Part shown: positions 56,376 to 64,000 of the stretch, in pieces
How positions within the stretch are numbered: the stretch's first letter is position 1
Layout of the letters: the number at the start of each line of letters is the position of its first letter
From: Brevundimonas sp. SL130
Lineage (GTDB): Bacteria; Pseudomonadota; Alphaproteobacteria; Caulobacterales; Caulobacteraceae
Length of the DNA stretch: 64,000 nt
Assembly: GCF_026625805.1 (NCBI RefSeq)
Contig: NZ_CP113064.1
Coordinates: 2,334,657-2,398,656, forward strand
Direction of reading: 5' to 3'
Notes under the pieces: generated by a model
The model's database searches: none
Told to the model about the DNA's origin: nothing
What the model saw: only the letters and a program-made list of their open reading frames with translations
Position numbers and translations under genes: made by a program

Positions 56376-59300
56376 ATGAGACGGTTGTTGATGGCGGCTG
56401 CGGCCGCTTGGGTGATTTCGGCTGCGGCGCCGACGTGGGCGCAAGAGGTCGAGCAGGCGCCGGCGCCCGCCTGGGTCGTCGCCTTATCGACTTCCGCCCC
56501 GCCGGCGGCGGCGAGCGAGGCCCCGGTTCGTCTGCTGTCGGTCGATGACCAGATCCGGTTCGACGACCAGGGAACCCACGCCTACTACGGCCGCCGCACC
56601 CAGGTGCAGACCGAACAGGGCCTGCCCTATGTCAGCACCGTCAGCGCGGTCTGGAACCCGGCCTACGAGACGCTTCAGGTCCACGCCGTCCGCATCATTC
56701 GCGGCGACCAGGTGATCGACGTGCTTGAAAGTCAGGACTTCCAGGTCCTGAGGCGCGAGAACAACCTCGAGTCCTCGATGCTGGACGGTCGGCTGACGGC
56801 CACCCTGCAACCGCGTGATCTGCGCGTCGGCGATATTCTGGAGACCGCCTTCACGGTTCACGACACGGGCGGCGTCCTGGCCCCGCATCGCGAACACATA
56901 GCCAACGCCAATTCGGGCCTGGTCATCGACCAGTATCGCCTGCGCGCCACCTGGCCCTCCGACCAGACCTTCAAGGTCGCCTCCATGGCGCCCTGGGCCG
57001 AGGCCCGGCCCAAGCGGGTGGGCGCGAACTGGGTGTTCGAGGTCGACACCAAGGGGCTGGCGCCCGTCAGGCTGCCGGACGACCTGCCGGGGCGGTTCAT
57101 GACGACCCGCCTGATCCAGCTCACCGACTTTACCGACTGGAGCGCGGCCTCGGTCCTGATGGCGCCTCTGTACGAAAAGGCGTCGACGCTTGAGCCGGAC
57201 TCGCCGTTGAAGGCCCGGATTGAGGAAATCCGCGCCGCCTATTCCACCCCCGCCGCCCAGGCCGCCGCCGCCCTGCGCCTGGTCCAGGACGAGGTGCGTT
57301 ATCTGGCTCTGTCGATGGGCGAAGGCGGCTATGTGCCGACCGCCGCCGACGAGGTCTGGCGCAGCCGTTACGGCGACTGCAAAGGTAAGACCGTGCTTCT
57401 GCTGGCCCTGCTGCACGGCCTGGGGATCGAGGCCGAGGCCGCCATGGTCAGCACGGCCAACGGCGACGGCCTGCCCGAGCGGCTGCCCGCCATGGCCTGG
57501 TTCAACCACGTGCTGGTGCGGGCGGTCATCGACGGCCAGACCTACTGGATGGACGGAACCTCGGTCGGCGACCGGACGCTGGAAGACCTGACGCCGCCTC
57601 CCTACCGCTGGGCCCTGCCGGTCCGGGCGCAGGGCGCTGACTTCACCCCCATCGTCCAGCCGCCGTTGCAGAAGCCCAACTATGAAACGGCGACAACCCT
57701 GGACGCCTCCGCCGGGCTCGACGCCGAAGCGGCCTTCACCATGGACACCATCTACTATGGCGCCACCGCCTTGCAGATGCGCCGCCAGATGAGCGCCGTC
57801 ACGCGCGAACAGCTCCAGACCAGCATGGCCGACTCCATGAAGGGCAAGGACGAGACGGTGAAGATGGAGACCGTCGACACCCGCTATGACGACGTCGCCA
57901 ACGCCTTCCACATCACCATGGGCGGCAAGGTCCGCATGAGCTGGGTCGACGGCGTCGGCGGCGGTCGCGTCATGGCCCTGCCCGAAGCCTCCATCTCCAT
58001 CCCCTATCAGGACGAACGCACCGGCCTGTACGCCGAGTACAAGGACCTGCCCTACGCCCTGTCGCACCCCTTCATGAACCGGACCAACATCCGCATCCTC
58101 CTGCCCAACGGCGGCGAGGGCTTCCGGCTGGAGGGCGGCGACCAGACCCTCGAAGACGGCGGCTATCGCATGTCGCGTCAGGCCAGCCTGGAGGCCGGCG
58201 TCGCGAATGTGGTGGTGACCACCACCAGCCTGACGCCCGAACTCTCGGCCGAGGACATGACCCTGGCCCGCACCCGGTCGAAGGCGCTGGTGACCACCAT
58301 GCTCCGTCTGCGGGCGCCCGCAGGCTATCAGGCCACGGCGGCGGATCAGGCCCGACTGGATCCGGGCGACGACAAGGTCGCCGACCTGATCGAACGGGCC
58401 GAGCGTCTGGCGAACAGCGGCGACATCGAAGGCGCCCTGGCCCTGTACGACGCCGCGGTCGAGGCCGAACCCGACAATGCCGAGGCGCGCCGCAAGCGGG
58501 CTTCGGTCCGTATGGACCAGCGAGACTACGCCGGCGCCAAGGCCGACTATGACCATGCCGTCGATCTGGACCCCGCCGACGTAGAGGCCGCCGTCGGCCA
58601 AGGGCTGGTCGCCAGCTCTGAAGGCCGTTACCCCGATGCGGTCGTCAGCTTCTCGGTCGCCCTGCGTCTGGACCCCAGCCAGACCGACGCCCTATGGGGA
58701 CGCGGCCAAGCCTATTACCAGATCGGCCGGTTCGACCGGTCCCTGGCCGATTTCCGGGCGCTGAAGACCACAGCGCCGGACGACGAGACCGGCCTGTGGG
58801 GCGAGCTGCGCGCCCTGCGGCGCCTCGGCCGCGCTGACGAGGCCCGGACCCTGATCGCCGCCAAGCTGGAGGACACGCCCGAGAACTATACGGCGCTGAA
58901 TCAACTCATCACCCTAGGCAAAGCCGACGGCCGCCTGAAGGAGGCCCTGCCCGCGCTCGACGCCGGGCTGGCGGCGGCGCCCGACGACTTCGGCCTTCTG
59001 TCCCTGCGCGGCGAGGCCAAGGCCGCCCTGGGCGACGCCGCCGGCGCCCGGACGGACTTCGACGCCATGCGCCGACTGGCCGGGGGCGACCCGTCTTTGA
59101 TGAACAGCGTCTGCTGGAGCCAGGCCATCAGCGGCTTCGACCTGGACCAGGCACTGGTCGACTGCGAGATCGCCGCGGACGCCGGCGTCGCCGCCTATGT
59201 GGACAGCCGCGCCATGGCCCTGCTGCACCTGGGCCGCTTCGACGAGGCCAAGACCGACTACGACCAAGTCCTCACCACCCTGGCCAACCTCCCCGCCTCC

Positions 59301-59441
59301 CTCTACGGCCGCGGCCTGGCCCGCCTGGCGCTCGGCGACGCGGGCGGGCAGGACGACCTGGACCGGGCCAAGGCGCTGGACATCGACGTGGGCGAGAAGT
59401 TCGAGGTCTTCGAGGCGCGAAGGCCAACGACCATGCCCTAA
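56376..59441 (+). CDS. DUF3857 / transglutaminase-like / TPR exported protein
   Basis: An exported protein of 1021 aa. The signal peptide ends at PTWAQ. The DUF3857 domain covers about residues 55-250 (YYGRRTQVQTEQGLPYVSTV). A transglutaminase-like core follows with the Cys in WRSRYGDCKGKTVLLLALLHG, His in AWFNHVLVRAVIDG and Asp in TYWMDGT, so a papain-like triad is complete. After a beta-rich linker, TPR repeats run from about 675 to the end (for example ALALYDAAVEAEPDNAEARR). Such proteins are common in Caulobacterales and Sphingomonads; substrates are unknown. AGGGGGA precedes the ATG. It converges on the phytochrome gene with a four-base overlap. Confidence 0.88.
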   Translation: MRRLLMAAAAAWVISAAAPTWAQEVEQAPAPAWVVALSTSAPPAAASEAPVRLLSVDDQIRFDDQGTHAYYGRRTQVQTEQGLPYVSTVSAVWNPAYETLQVHAVRIIRGDQVIDVLESQDFQVLRRENNLESSMLDGRLTATLQPRDLRVGDILETAFTVHDTGGVLAPHREHIANANSGLVIDQYRLRATWPSDQTFKVASMAPWAEARPKRVGANWVFEVDTKGLAPVRLPDDLPGRFMTTRLIQLTDFTDWSAASVLMAPLYEKASTLEPDSPLKARIEEIRAAYSTPAAQAAAALRLVQDEVRYLALSMGEGGYVPTAADEVWRSRYGDCKGKTVLLLALLHGLGIEAEAAMVSTANGDGLPERLPAMAWFNHVLVRAVIDGQTYWMDGTSVGDRTLEDLTPPPYRWALPVRAQGADFTPIVQPPLQKPNYETATTLDASAGLDAEAAFTMDTIYYGATALQMRRQMSAVTREQLQTSMADSMKGKDETVKMETVDTRYDDVANAFHITMGGKVRMSWVDGVGGGRVMALPEASISIPYQDERTGLYAEYKDLPYALSHPFMNRTNIRILLPNGGEGFRLEGGDQTLEDGGYRMSRQASLEAGVANVVVTTTSLTPELSAEDMTLARTRSKALVTTMLRLRAPAGYQATAADQARLDPGDDKVADLIERAERLANSGDIEGALALYDAAVEAEPDNAEARRKRASVRMDQRDYAGAKADYDHAVDLDPADVEAAVGQGLVASSEGRYPDAVVSFSVALRLDPSQTDALWGRGQAYYQIGRFDRSLADFRALKTTAPDDETGLWGELRALRRLGRADEARTLIAAKLEDTPENYTALNQLITLGKADGRLKEALPALDAGLAAAPDDFGLLSLRGEAKAALGDAAGARTDFDAMRRLAGGDPSLMNSVCWSQAISGFDLDQALVDCEIAADAGVAAYVDSRAMALLHLGRFDEAKTDYDQVLTTLANLPASLYGRGLARLALGDAGGQDDLDRAKALDIDVGEKFEVFEARRPTTMP

Positions 59442-62065
59442 GCCCTTTCGCCAGACGGGTTGAGCGACATCATCCGACGCAAACGGCTCTCGACATCCGC
59501 CACGCGGTAGGGCTTGGCGAAAATCTGCGCGTCCGCCAGATGGTCCGGCAGGATGTTCGCCTGATCGTAACCCGTGCTGAACGCGAACGGGATTCCGCGG
59601 TCCTTGAGAATGCCGGCGACTTCCCACGACATCTCGCCATCCAGGTTCACGTCCAGCAGAGCGACGTCGAACGTCTCGGTCCGAGCAAGCCTGATCGCCT
59701 CGCCAAGGCGCGTGGCCGGACCGACAACCGTCCACGACAGATCCGCGCACATGGCCTCCAGGGTCAGGATCACCAGATAGGAGTCCTCAACGATCAAAAG
59801 CCTCGGCTTGTCTGGAATCTCGTAGGTGAGAACGGGAACTTTCGGCGGTGCGACCCGCACCAAAGGTCTGTCTCCGAGAACCGCGAGGGCCGACCTGGGC
59901 AGGATGACCTCACAGACGACGCCCGTCGGCGCATAGTCGATCGTCGCCCGGCCGCCGGTTTCGAGGGCGAGGGCGCGCTCGACCAGGCTGGAGCCGAACC
60001 CGCGCCGCGTGGGTGGGGCCACATGCGGTCCGCCGCTCTCGCGCCATATCAGGATCAGGGACCCGTCATCGTGAACCCGCCATGAAACGAGGACCCGCCC
60101 TTCGGCGCGTGAAAGGGACCCGAACTTGGCCGCGTTCGTCGCCAGCTCGTGCAGGGCGAGCGACAGCGACAGCGCCGACTTTGATGTCAGGATCACCTCA
60201 TCACCCTCGAGAAGGACGACGCCGGAACCTTGAATATAGGGCCCAAGCTCCACGGTCAGCAGCCCCTCGACCGATACGCCTTCCCACCGACTTTGGGTCA
60301 GCAGGCTGTGGGCCTTGGCCATGGAATGGATGCGGCTGTCCAGGCCTTCCACAAAGCCGGTCAGCGAGGCGGCGCTGCGGCTGGATTGCGTGACCAGGGC
60401 CTGGATATTGGCCAAGGTGTTCTTCACCCGGTGATCCAGTTCGGCCATGAGAAGCTTGTCCCGCTCATGCGCCTTGGCCCGTTCTAGCGACGCTTCCTCA
60501 ATCCTGCGGAGCACGACCTGAAGCAGCGACACCCGCAGATCGAAAGCGGAATCGACCTCGGCGACCGTCCAGGGCAGGGCGCGGTTCCGCACCGTGTGCT
60601 TCCAGACCTCGAACGATTTCCGCGGCGACAGCCGATCCCCGTTTGGACCGGACGCTATGGGCTTGTCAGGATCGCCGGCCCACAGCGCCGTTTCGACCAG
60701 TTCGGGTCTGAACCACAGGATAAAGTCGGAGGGATCGCGCGACACGGATATGACCAGCAGCCCCGAGGCGACGTTGGCGAACGCCTTGGCCGGCGGGTAG
60801 ATCTCACTCAACCGATCGGTTGCGAACACGCCCTCGGTTTCTGTCATGTAGGACGTCAGCCACTCCACCAGGGCCGCAATCTGCGCATCGTCTGGAGTGG
60901 CGCCCAGAGAAGTGGTCGCGGCCTTCACCCGGACGGCGACCCCGCCGCCTCGCCGCCCGTCCAGCGCGACATCGCCGCCATGGATGAAATCGAGCAGATT
61001 GGGCGTCTGCTGCGTCAGGCCGTAGGCATAGTCCTCGACGCCTGCGAGGTTCAGCATCAGCTCTTGCAGGACCTTCCGGCTGGCCAGCCGGGCCTCGAAC
61101 TGTTCGCTCTTTTCGCGGGCTTCGAGCTGCAGCGAGAACATCGAGCCGAACAGTTCGCAGACCGCCCGCAGATGCCGGGGCAGCCGTCGGGGACTGTCAT
61201 TGTGGCAGGCGATCAGGCCCCAGAGCTTGCCCGCCACGATGATGGAAATCGACATCGACGCATTGATGCCCATGTTGCGCAGGTATTCACGGTGCATCGG
61301 CGAGACATCGCGCAGGATCGCATGGCTCATGTCCAGCGGCTTATCCGTGCGCGGATTCAGCTCCGGCGTCAGCGGCGCCGGGTCATAGTCGACCTGGGTG
61401 ATCAGCCGCAGCCAGCTCCTGAGGTACAGCGCCCTCGCCTGTTGGGGAATGTCGGCCGCCGGATAATGTAGGTCCAGGAAAGGCTCCAGTTCCGGGGGGC
61501 GGCTTTCGGCGGCCACCCAGCCGGACCCGTCCGGCATGAAGCGATAGACCATCACCCGGTCGTATTGCGCCACGCGACGCACGCTCGCCGTCGCCATCTG
61601 GCAGAGCGAGAAGAGCGACGGCGCTGCGCTGAACCCCTCGACCATCAACTGCACGGCCGCCAAAGGTTCGGTGACGTACGGATCGTCGGTCCCGGCGGCT
61701 TCGAACTCCAGCACCAGGTCCCCCTCCACCCGGTGCGCGCTGGCGTCGAGAGGAACACCCCCCTCTATGCGGAGAACCGGGTCGAGCATGTGGCGTGGCT
61801 TGACCAGGTCCGGCTCCTGGCAAAGCGCGCGAAGCCGATTGATCTGGGCAACGGAGAACAGGTCGTCGAGCGGTCGGGAGAGAAGCGCGCTGATGGGCCG
61901 ACCGAGCAGGCCTTCGGTGTCTCCCGCCGCCTGGAGCACGCGAAGACTGGCGCTGTCGAGCACCAGCATGGCCCCATGCGGCAGGATCGCCCCAGGGATG
62001 TGTATCGGTTCACGGTCGCAGTTGGTGAGATCAACCTGCTCGCGGGCAAGGACGGCGTCAGTCAT
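59438..62065 (-). CDS. bphP: bacteriophytochrome hybrid histidine kinase
   Basis: Red/far-red light sensor of 875 aa. The biliverdin-binding Cys16 is in DLTNCDREPIHIPGAI, then come PAS, GAF (DRVMVYRFMPDGSGWVAAES, with DIP in YPAADIPQQARALY) and PHY (tongue WFRPELVETALWAGDPDKP) domains. The kinase is of the HWE/HisKA-2 type, with the phospho-acceptor His in AELDHRVKNTLANIQ near residue 544. A C-terminal receiver domain has LLIVEDSYLVI, the phospho-acceptor Asp in VALLDVNLDGEMS and the switch Lys in AKPYRV. HWE kinases with receivers often feed the general stress response. No heme oxygenase gene is in view. Confidence 0.95.
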   Translation of the reverse strand: MTDAVLAREQVDLTNCDREPIHIPGAILPHGAMLVLDSASLRVLQAAGDTEGLLGRPISALLSRPLDDLFSVAQINRLRALCQEPDLVKPRHMLDPVLRIEGGVPLDASAHRVEGDLVLEFEAAGTDDPYVTEPLAAVQLMVEGFSAAPSLFSLCQMATASVRRVAQYDRVMVYRFMPDGSGWVAAESRPPELEPFLDLHYPAADIPQQARALYLRSWLRLITQVDYDPAPLTPELNPRTDKPLDMSHAILRDVSPMHREYLRNMGINASMSISIIVAGKLWGLIACHNDSPRRLPRHLRAVCELFGSMFSLQLEAREKSEQFEARLASRKVLQELMLNLAGVEDYAYGLTQQTPNLLDFIHGGDVALDGRRGGGVAVRVKAATTSLGATPDDAQIAALVEWLTSYMTETEGVFATDRLSEIYPPAKAFANVASGLLVISVSRDPSDFILWFRPELVETALWAGDPDKPIASGPNGDRLSPRKSFEVWKHTVRNRALPWTVAEVDSAFDLRVSLLQVVLRRIEEASLERAKAHERDKLLMAELDHRVKNTLANIQALVTQSSRSAASLTGFVEGLDSRIHSMAKAHSLLTQSRWEGVSVEGLLTVELGPYIQGSGVVLLEGDEVILTSKSALSLSLALHELATNAAKFGSLSRAEGRVLVSWRVHDDGSLILIWRESGGPHVAPPTRRGFGSSLVERALALETGGRATIDYAPTGVVCEVILPRSALAVLGDRPLVRVAPPKVPVLTYEIPDKPRLLIVEDSYLVILTLEAMCADLSWTVVGPATRLGEAIRLARTETFDVALLDVNLDGEMSWEVAGILKDRGIPFAFSTGYDQANILPDHLADAQIFAKPYRVADVESRLRRMMSLNPSGERA

Positions 62066-62246
62066 TGTTGTCGTTCCATCCGCCGAGCCAGGCCTCAAAC
62101 AGGGCAAAGGTCGCAATCGCTGTGGCGATGATCGTCGCCTGCCGTTCTGCCGAATGGGGTGTGGCCGAGAGCCGGACGACGCACACAGGGCCACCCGCGT
62201 CAGAAGACGCAGTTTGGCCCGTGGCTTTGAAGCCTACGAAAAGCAC
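62058..62246 (-). CDS. possible small membrane protein upstream of bphP, 62 aa
   Basis: A GTG-started ORF with GCGGGGAAAAC ahead of it. It encodes a polar N-terminal half and a hydrophobic C-terminal helix (QATIIATAIATFALFEAWLG) ending in GGWNDNND. Its stop overlaps the bphP start by eight bases, so translation would be coupled to the photoreceptor. The function is unknown and the evidence is only layout and the helix. Confidence 0.42.
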   Translation of the reverse strand: MLFVGFKATGQTASSDAGGPVCVVRLSATPHSAERQATIIATAIATFALFEAWLGGWNDNND

Positions 62247-62473
62247 GTTTTCCCCGCCTCAGCGAAGGTCACCGGGATACGGTGAAAGAACTGCGCTGAC
62301 CCCACAACGGCGAGCCTGCAAGAGGGTTCCCATGAAGGCAAAAAATTCGCCCCGCTGCGGTCCCTTCACCGACGACCGCTCCTGGCGCTGAGGCCGTGTA
62401 AAGGCTCGTGAGGCTCAATTCCCGACGCAATCTGCGGAAACTCGGCGCTTCCGCTTGGGCCTTCACCGCCCCC
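62247..62473. other. intergenic region between GH3 gene and bphP
   Basis: The bphP promoter should lie here on the minus strand. No clear -35/-10 pair, inverted repeat or RNA gene was found. The GH3 gene ends at its left border without a visible terminator. Confidence 0.3.
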
Positions 62474-64000
62474 TCACGCCGGGCAGCGCGTCTCCGTCTG
62501 GCTGGAGTCCAGCTTGATCTCCGACACCGACACCGTCAGCGTCCCGCTGGTCGCCATGTGGAACGGGATCTCGACCTTCGACAGATCCCCGCCGTCGGCG
62601 CGGAAACAGGTCAGGGGGATGCGGGCCTCGCGCCATTGGCCGACGGGGGCCGCGCGCAACAGGCCGGTCAGGTCCACCGCTCCACCGCCCAGTTTGAAGC
62701 CCACCGGTTCAGACGGCGCGGCGTCCACGCGGTAGCGGAAGCCCAGGGCCACCGCGCCGTTAGCTTGCCGCGTCAGATCGACGGGCGTGCCCCAGATCTC
62801 AACGCTGGCCGGCCCGGCGCCCGCAAAGGCGAACTGCTGGGCGCTTTCCTGGGCCTGGTCGTCGACCGGGCGCGAGGCCACGCCGGCGCGCGGGCTGGAG
62901 GCCGTCTTGGCCGTGCCGGGGCGGGTCTGGCCCCCGGCGTCGTTCAGCAGCAGGCTCCACGGCGAGACGAACCGGCCATCGACGAAATACCGGTCCAGAT
63001 TGGTCGCCTGGGCCGAGACCTTGCTCTCTTCCGACAGCATCCCCACCGTCGCCGGGGCGGCGTAGCTGAGGCCATAGCCATAGGCGAACTGCGGATCATA
63101 GCCGGGCTGGCCCCGGTTCAGCGGCGCCCCCGTCGCATCCTTGGGCCAGCTGAAGGACAGCTTGCCGGTGAAGTCGTTGCGCGGCTTGCCGTCGGCCCCG
63201 CCCACCAGCACGTCGGCGACCCCGCCGCCCTCGGTCCCCGGCAGCCAGGCGGCCACGAAGGCGTCTGACGCATTGATCTCCGGATTGGTCCACATCGGCC
63301 GCCCCGACAGGAAGACCGACACGGTCGGAATCCCCGCCGCCTTCAACCGCTTCAGCGTCTCCAGCGGGGCCGTCGGGACGAAGTCCAGATTGTCCACGTC
63401 GCCCTGGAACTCGGCATAGGGGGTCTCGCCGAAGACGACGATGGCCACGTCGGGCTTCTGGGTGAACGACCCGTCGGCGCTCAGGGTCGCGGTTCCGCCC
63501 CCGGCCTTGACCGCCTCTTCGACGCCGCTCCAGATCGACTGGCCCTGGGGGAAGTCGGCGTTGGAATTGCCCGTCCCCTGCCAACTCAAGCTCCAGCCGC
63601 CCGAGGCCTGGCCGATGTCGTCGGCCGCCGTCCCCGCCACCAGAACCCGCGCATTGGCCCGCACCGGCAGGACGCCGTTGTTCTTCACCAGCACCAGGGA
63701 CTTGCGCACCGCCTCGCGCGCCAGGGCCCGGTGCTCCGGCGAGGCCAATTCCTCGAACCGGCCCTCCATCGGCCGCGTGGGCTCGAACAGGCCGGTCTTG
63801 ACCTTGGCGACCAGGATGCGGCGCACCGCCTCGTCCACCCGCGCCGCCGAGATCTCACCCGACTTGGCCTGGGCCAGGGTCGAGGCGTACAGCGGCTTCC
63901 AGCTGTCGGGCGCCATCAGCATGTCGATGCCCGCGTTCACCGCCAGGGCGCAGCTCTCATTGGTGCAGCCCGGCAGTTGCCCATGGGCGTTCCAGTCGGA
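62474..64000 (-). CDS. GH3 family beta-glucosidase, 3' part (start outside the window)
   Basis: The C-terminal 508 residues of a family 3 glycoside hydrolase that releases terminal beta-linked glucose. The window edge falls at SDWNAHGQLPGC, which contains the catalytic Asp nucleophile. The reading continues through NAGIDMLMAP, the helix VDEAVRRILVAKVKTGLF, and the second domain (KSLVLVKNNGVLPV, YAEFQGDVDN, VFLSGRPM). The last 150 residues form an extra beta-sandwich (FRYRVDAAPSEPVGFKLGGG), as in ExoP-type glucan glucohydrolases. It is not broken within the window. Signal peptide and TIM-barrel domain lie beyond the edge. Confidence 0.93.
   Translation of the reverse strand, partial: SDWNAHGQLPGCTNESCALAVNAGIDMLMAPDSWKPLYASTLAQAKSGEISAARVDEAVRRILVAKVKTGLFEPTRPMEGRFEELASPEHRALAREAVRKSLVLVKNNGVLPVRANARVLVAGTAADDIGQASGGWSLSWQGTGNSNADFPQGQSIWSGVEEAVKAGGGTATLSADGSFTQKPDVAIVVFGETPYAEFQGDVDNLDFVPTAPLETLKRLKAAGIPTVSVFLSGRPMWTNPEINASDAFVAAWLPGTEGGGVADVLVGGADGKPRNDFTGKLSFSWPKDATGAPLNRGQPGYDPQFAYGYGLSYAAPATVGMLSEESKVSAQATNLDRYFVDGRFVSPWSLLLNDAGGQTRPGTAKTASSPRAGVASRPVDDQAQESAQQFAFAGAGPASVEIWGTPVDLTRQANGAVALGFRYRVDAAPSEPVGFKLGGGAVDLTGLLRAAPVGQWREARIPLTCFRADGGDLSKVEIPFHMATSGTLTVSVSEIKLDSSQTETRCPA

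Overview
The window is a GC-rich alphaproteobacterial chromosome segment. Gene content and order fit a Caulobacteraceae member, most likely Brevundimonas or a close relative. The supporting marks are a trpE/trpGDC–lexA–comEC–gltX–gltA block, a long rpsB-to-lpxB envelope operon that uses LpxI, LexA boxes of the GTTC-N7-GTTC type, and a SidA-like small gene beside dnaE. The genus is an inference from these features; no database search was run. There is no phage, no CRISPR array, no rRNA and no transposase. The window is mostly core genome with a few small accessory insertions.

Layout. 1-500: divergent tRNA-Gln and tRNA-Pro, each with a recognisable promoter. 499-2491: a divergent ketol-acid reductoisomerase, then nearly 1 kb without a convincing gene. 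That gap holds a cluster of REP-like palindromes and a string of strong hairpins that may be an unrecognised RNA. 2493-6812: a small hypothetical protein, a lipoprotein with a methyltransferase fold, hemB, an acetyltransferase, a His-rich outer-membrane-like protein and a small membrane protein. 6914-9953 (minus): pyrG, secG, tpiA. 10092-17064 (plus): ppiD-trpE, trpG-trpD-trpC, then lexA behind two SOS boxes. 17045-22005: comEC, and divergently gltX-gltA ending in a strong terminator. 22085-36943 (minus): one long growth and envelope operon, rpsB-tsf-pyrH-frr-uppS-cdsA-dxr-rseP-bamA-skp-lpxD-fabZ-lpxA-lpxI-lpxB. It links translation, undecaprenyl and phospholipid precursors, isoprenoids, outer-membrane protein assembly and lipid A. 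37167-39391: a DUF4142 lipoprotein and a hypothetical gene coupled to an M23 (LytM) lipoprotein. 39398-43560 (minus): a sidA-like 31-codon gene, dnaE and a DUF3224 gene. 43709-45248: msrA and a lower-GC two-gene insert with a PIN-domain protein. 45256-48549 (minus): proS-lolC-lolD. 48795-54467: an M13 peptidase, a glycine-zipper lipoprotein, ndk, a Phd/VapC-type toxin-antitoxin pair and an ABC-F ATPase. 54635-62246: an AIM24 protein, a frameshifted DUF4198 gene behind a Fur-like box, a DUF3857/transglutaminase/TPR protein and a bacteriophytochrome hybrid kinase. 62474-64000: the 3' part of a GH3 glucosidase that runs off the right edge.

Points worth most attention. (1) A 31-aa ORF at 43465-43560, upstream of dnaE, has two exact LexA boxes and a promoter laid out like that of lexA. 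It is very probably the SOS division inhibitor SidA. (2) A compositionally distinct gene pair at 44494-45248 (95-aa protein plus PIN nuclease) may be a TA-like or defence module. (3) The hairpin-rich gap at 2060-2403 has no family assignment. (4) A perfect 10-bp inverted repeat abuts the antitoxin start codon and suggests a leaderless, autorepressed transcript. (5) Two genes, dxr and lolC, appear to start at TTG inside a TTGA overlap with the preceding stop codon.
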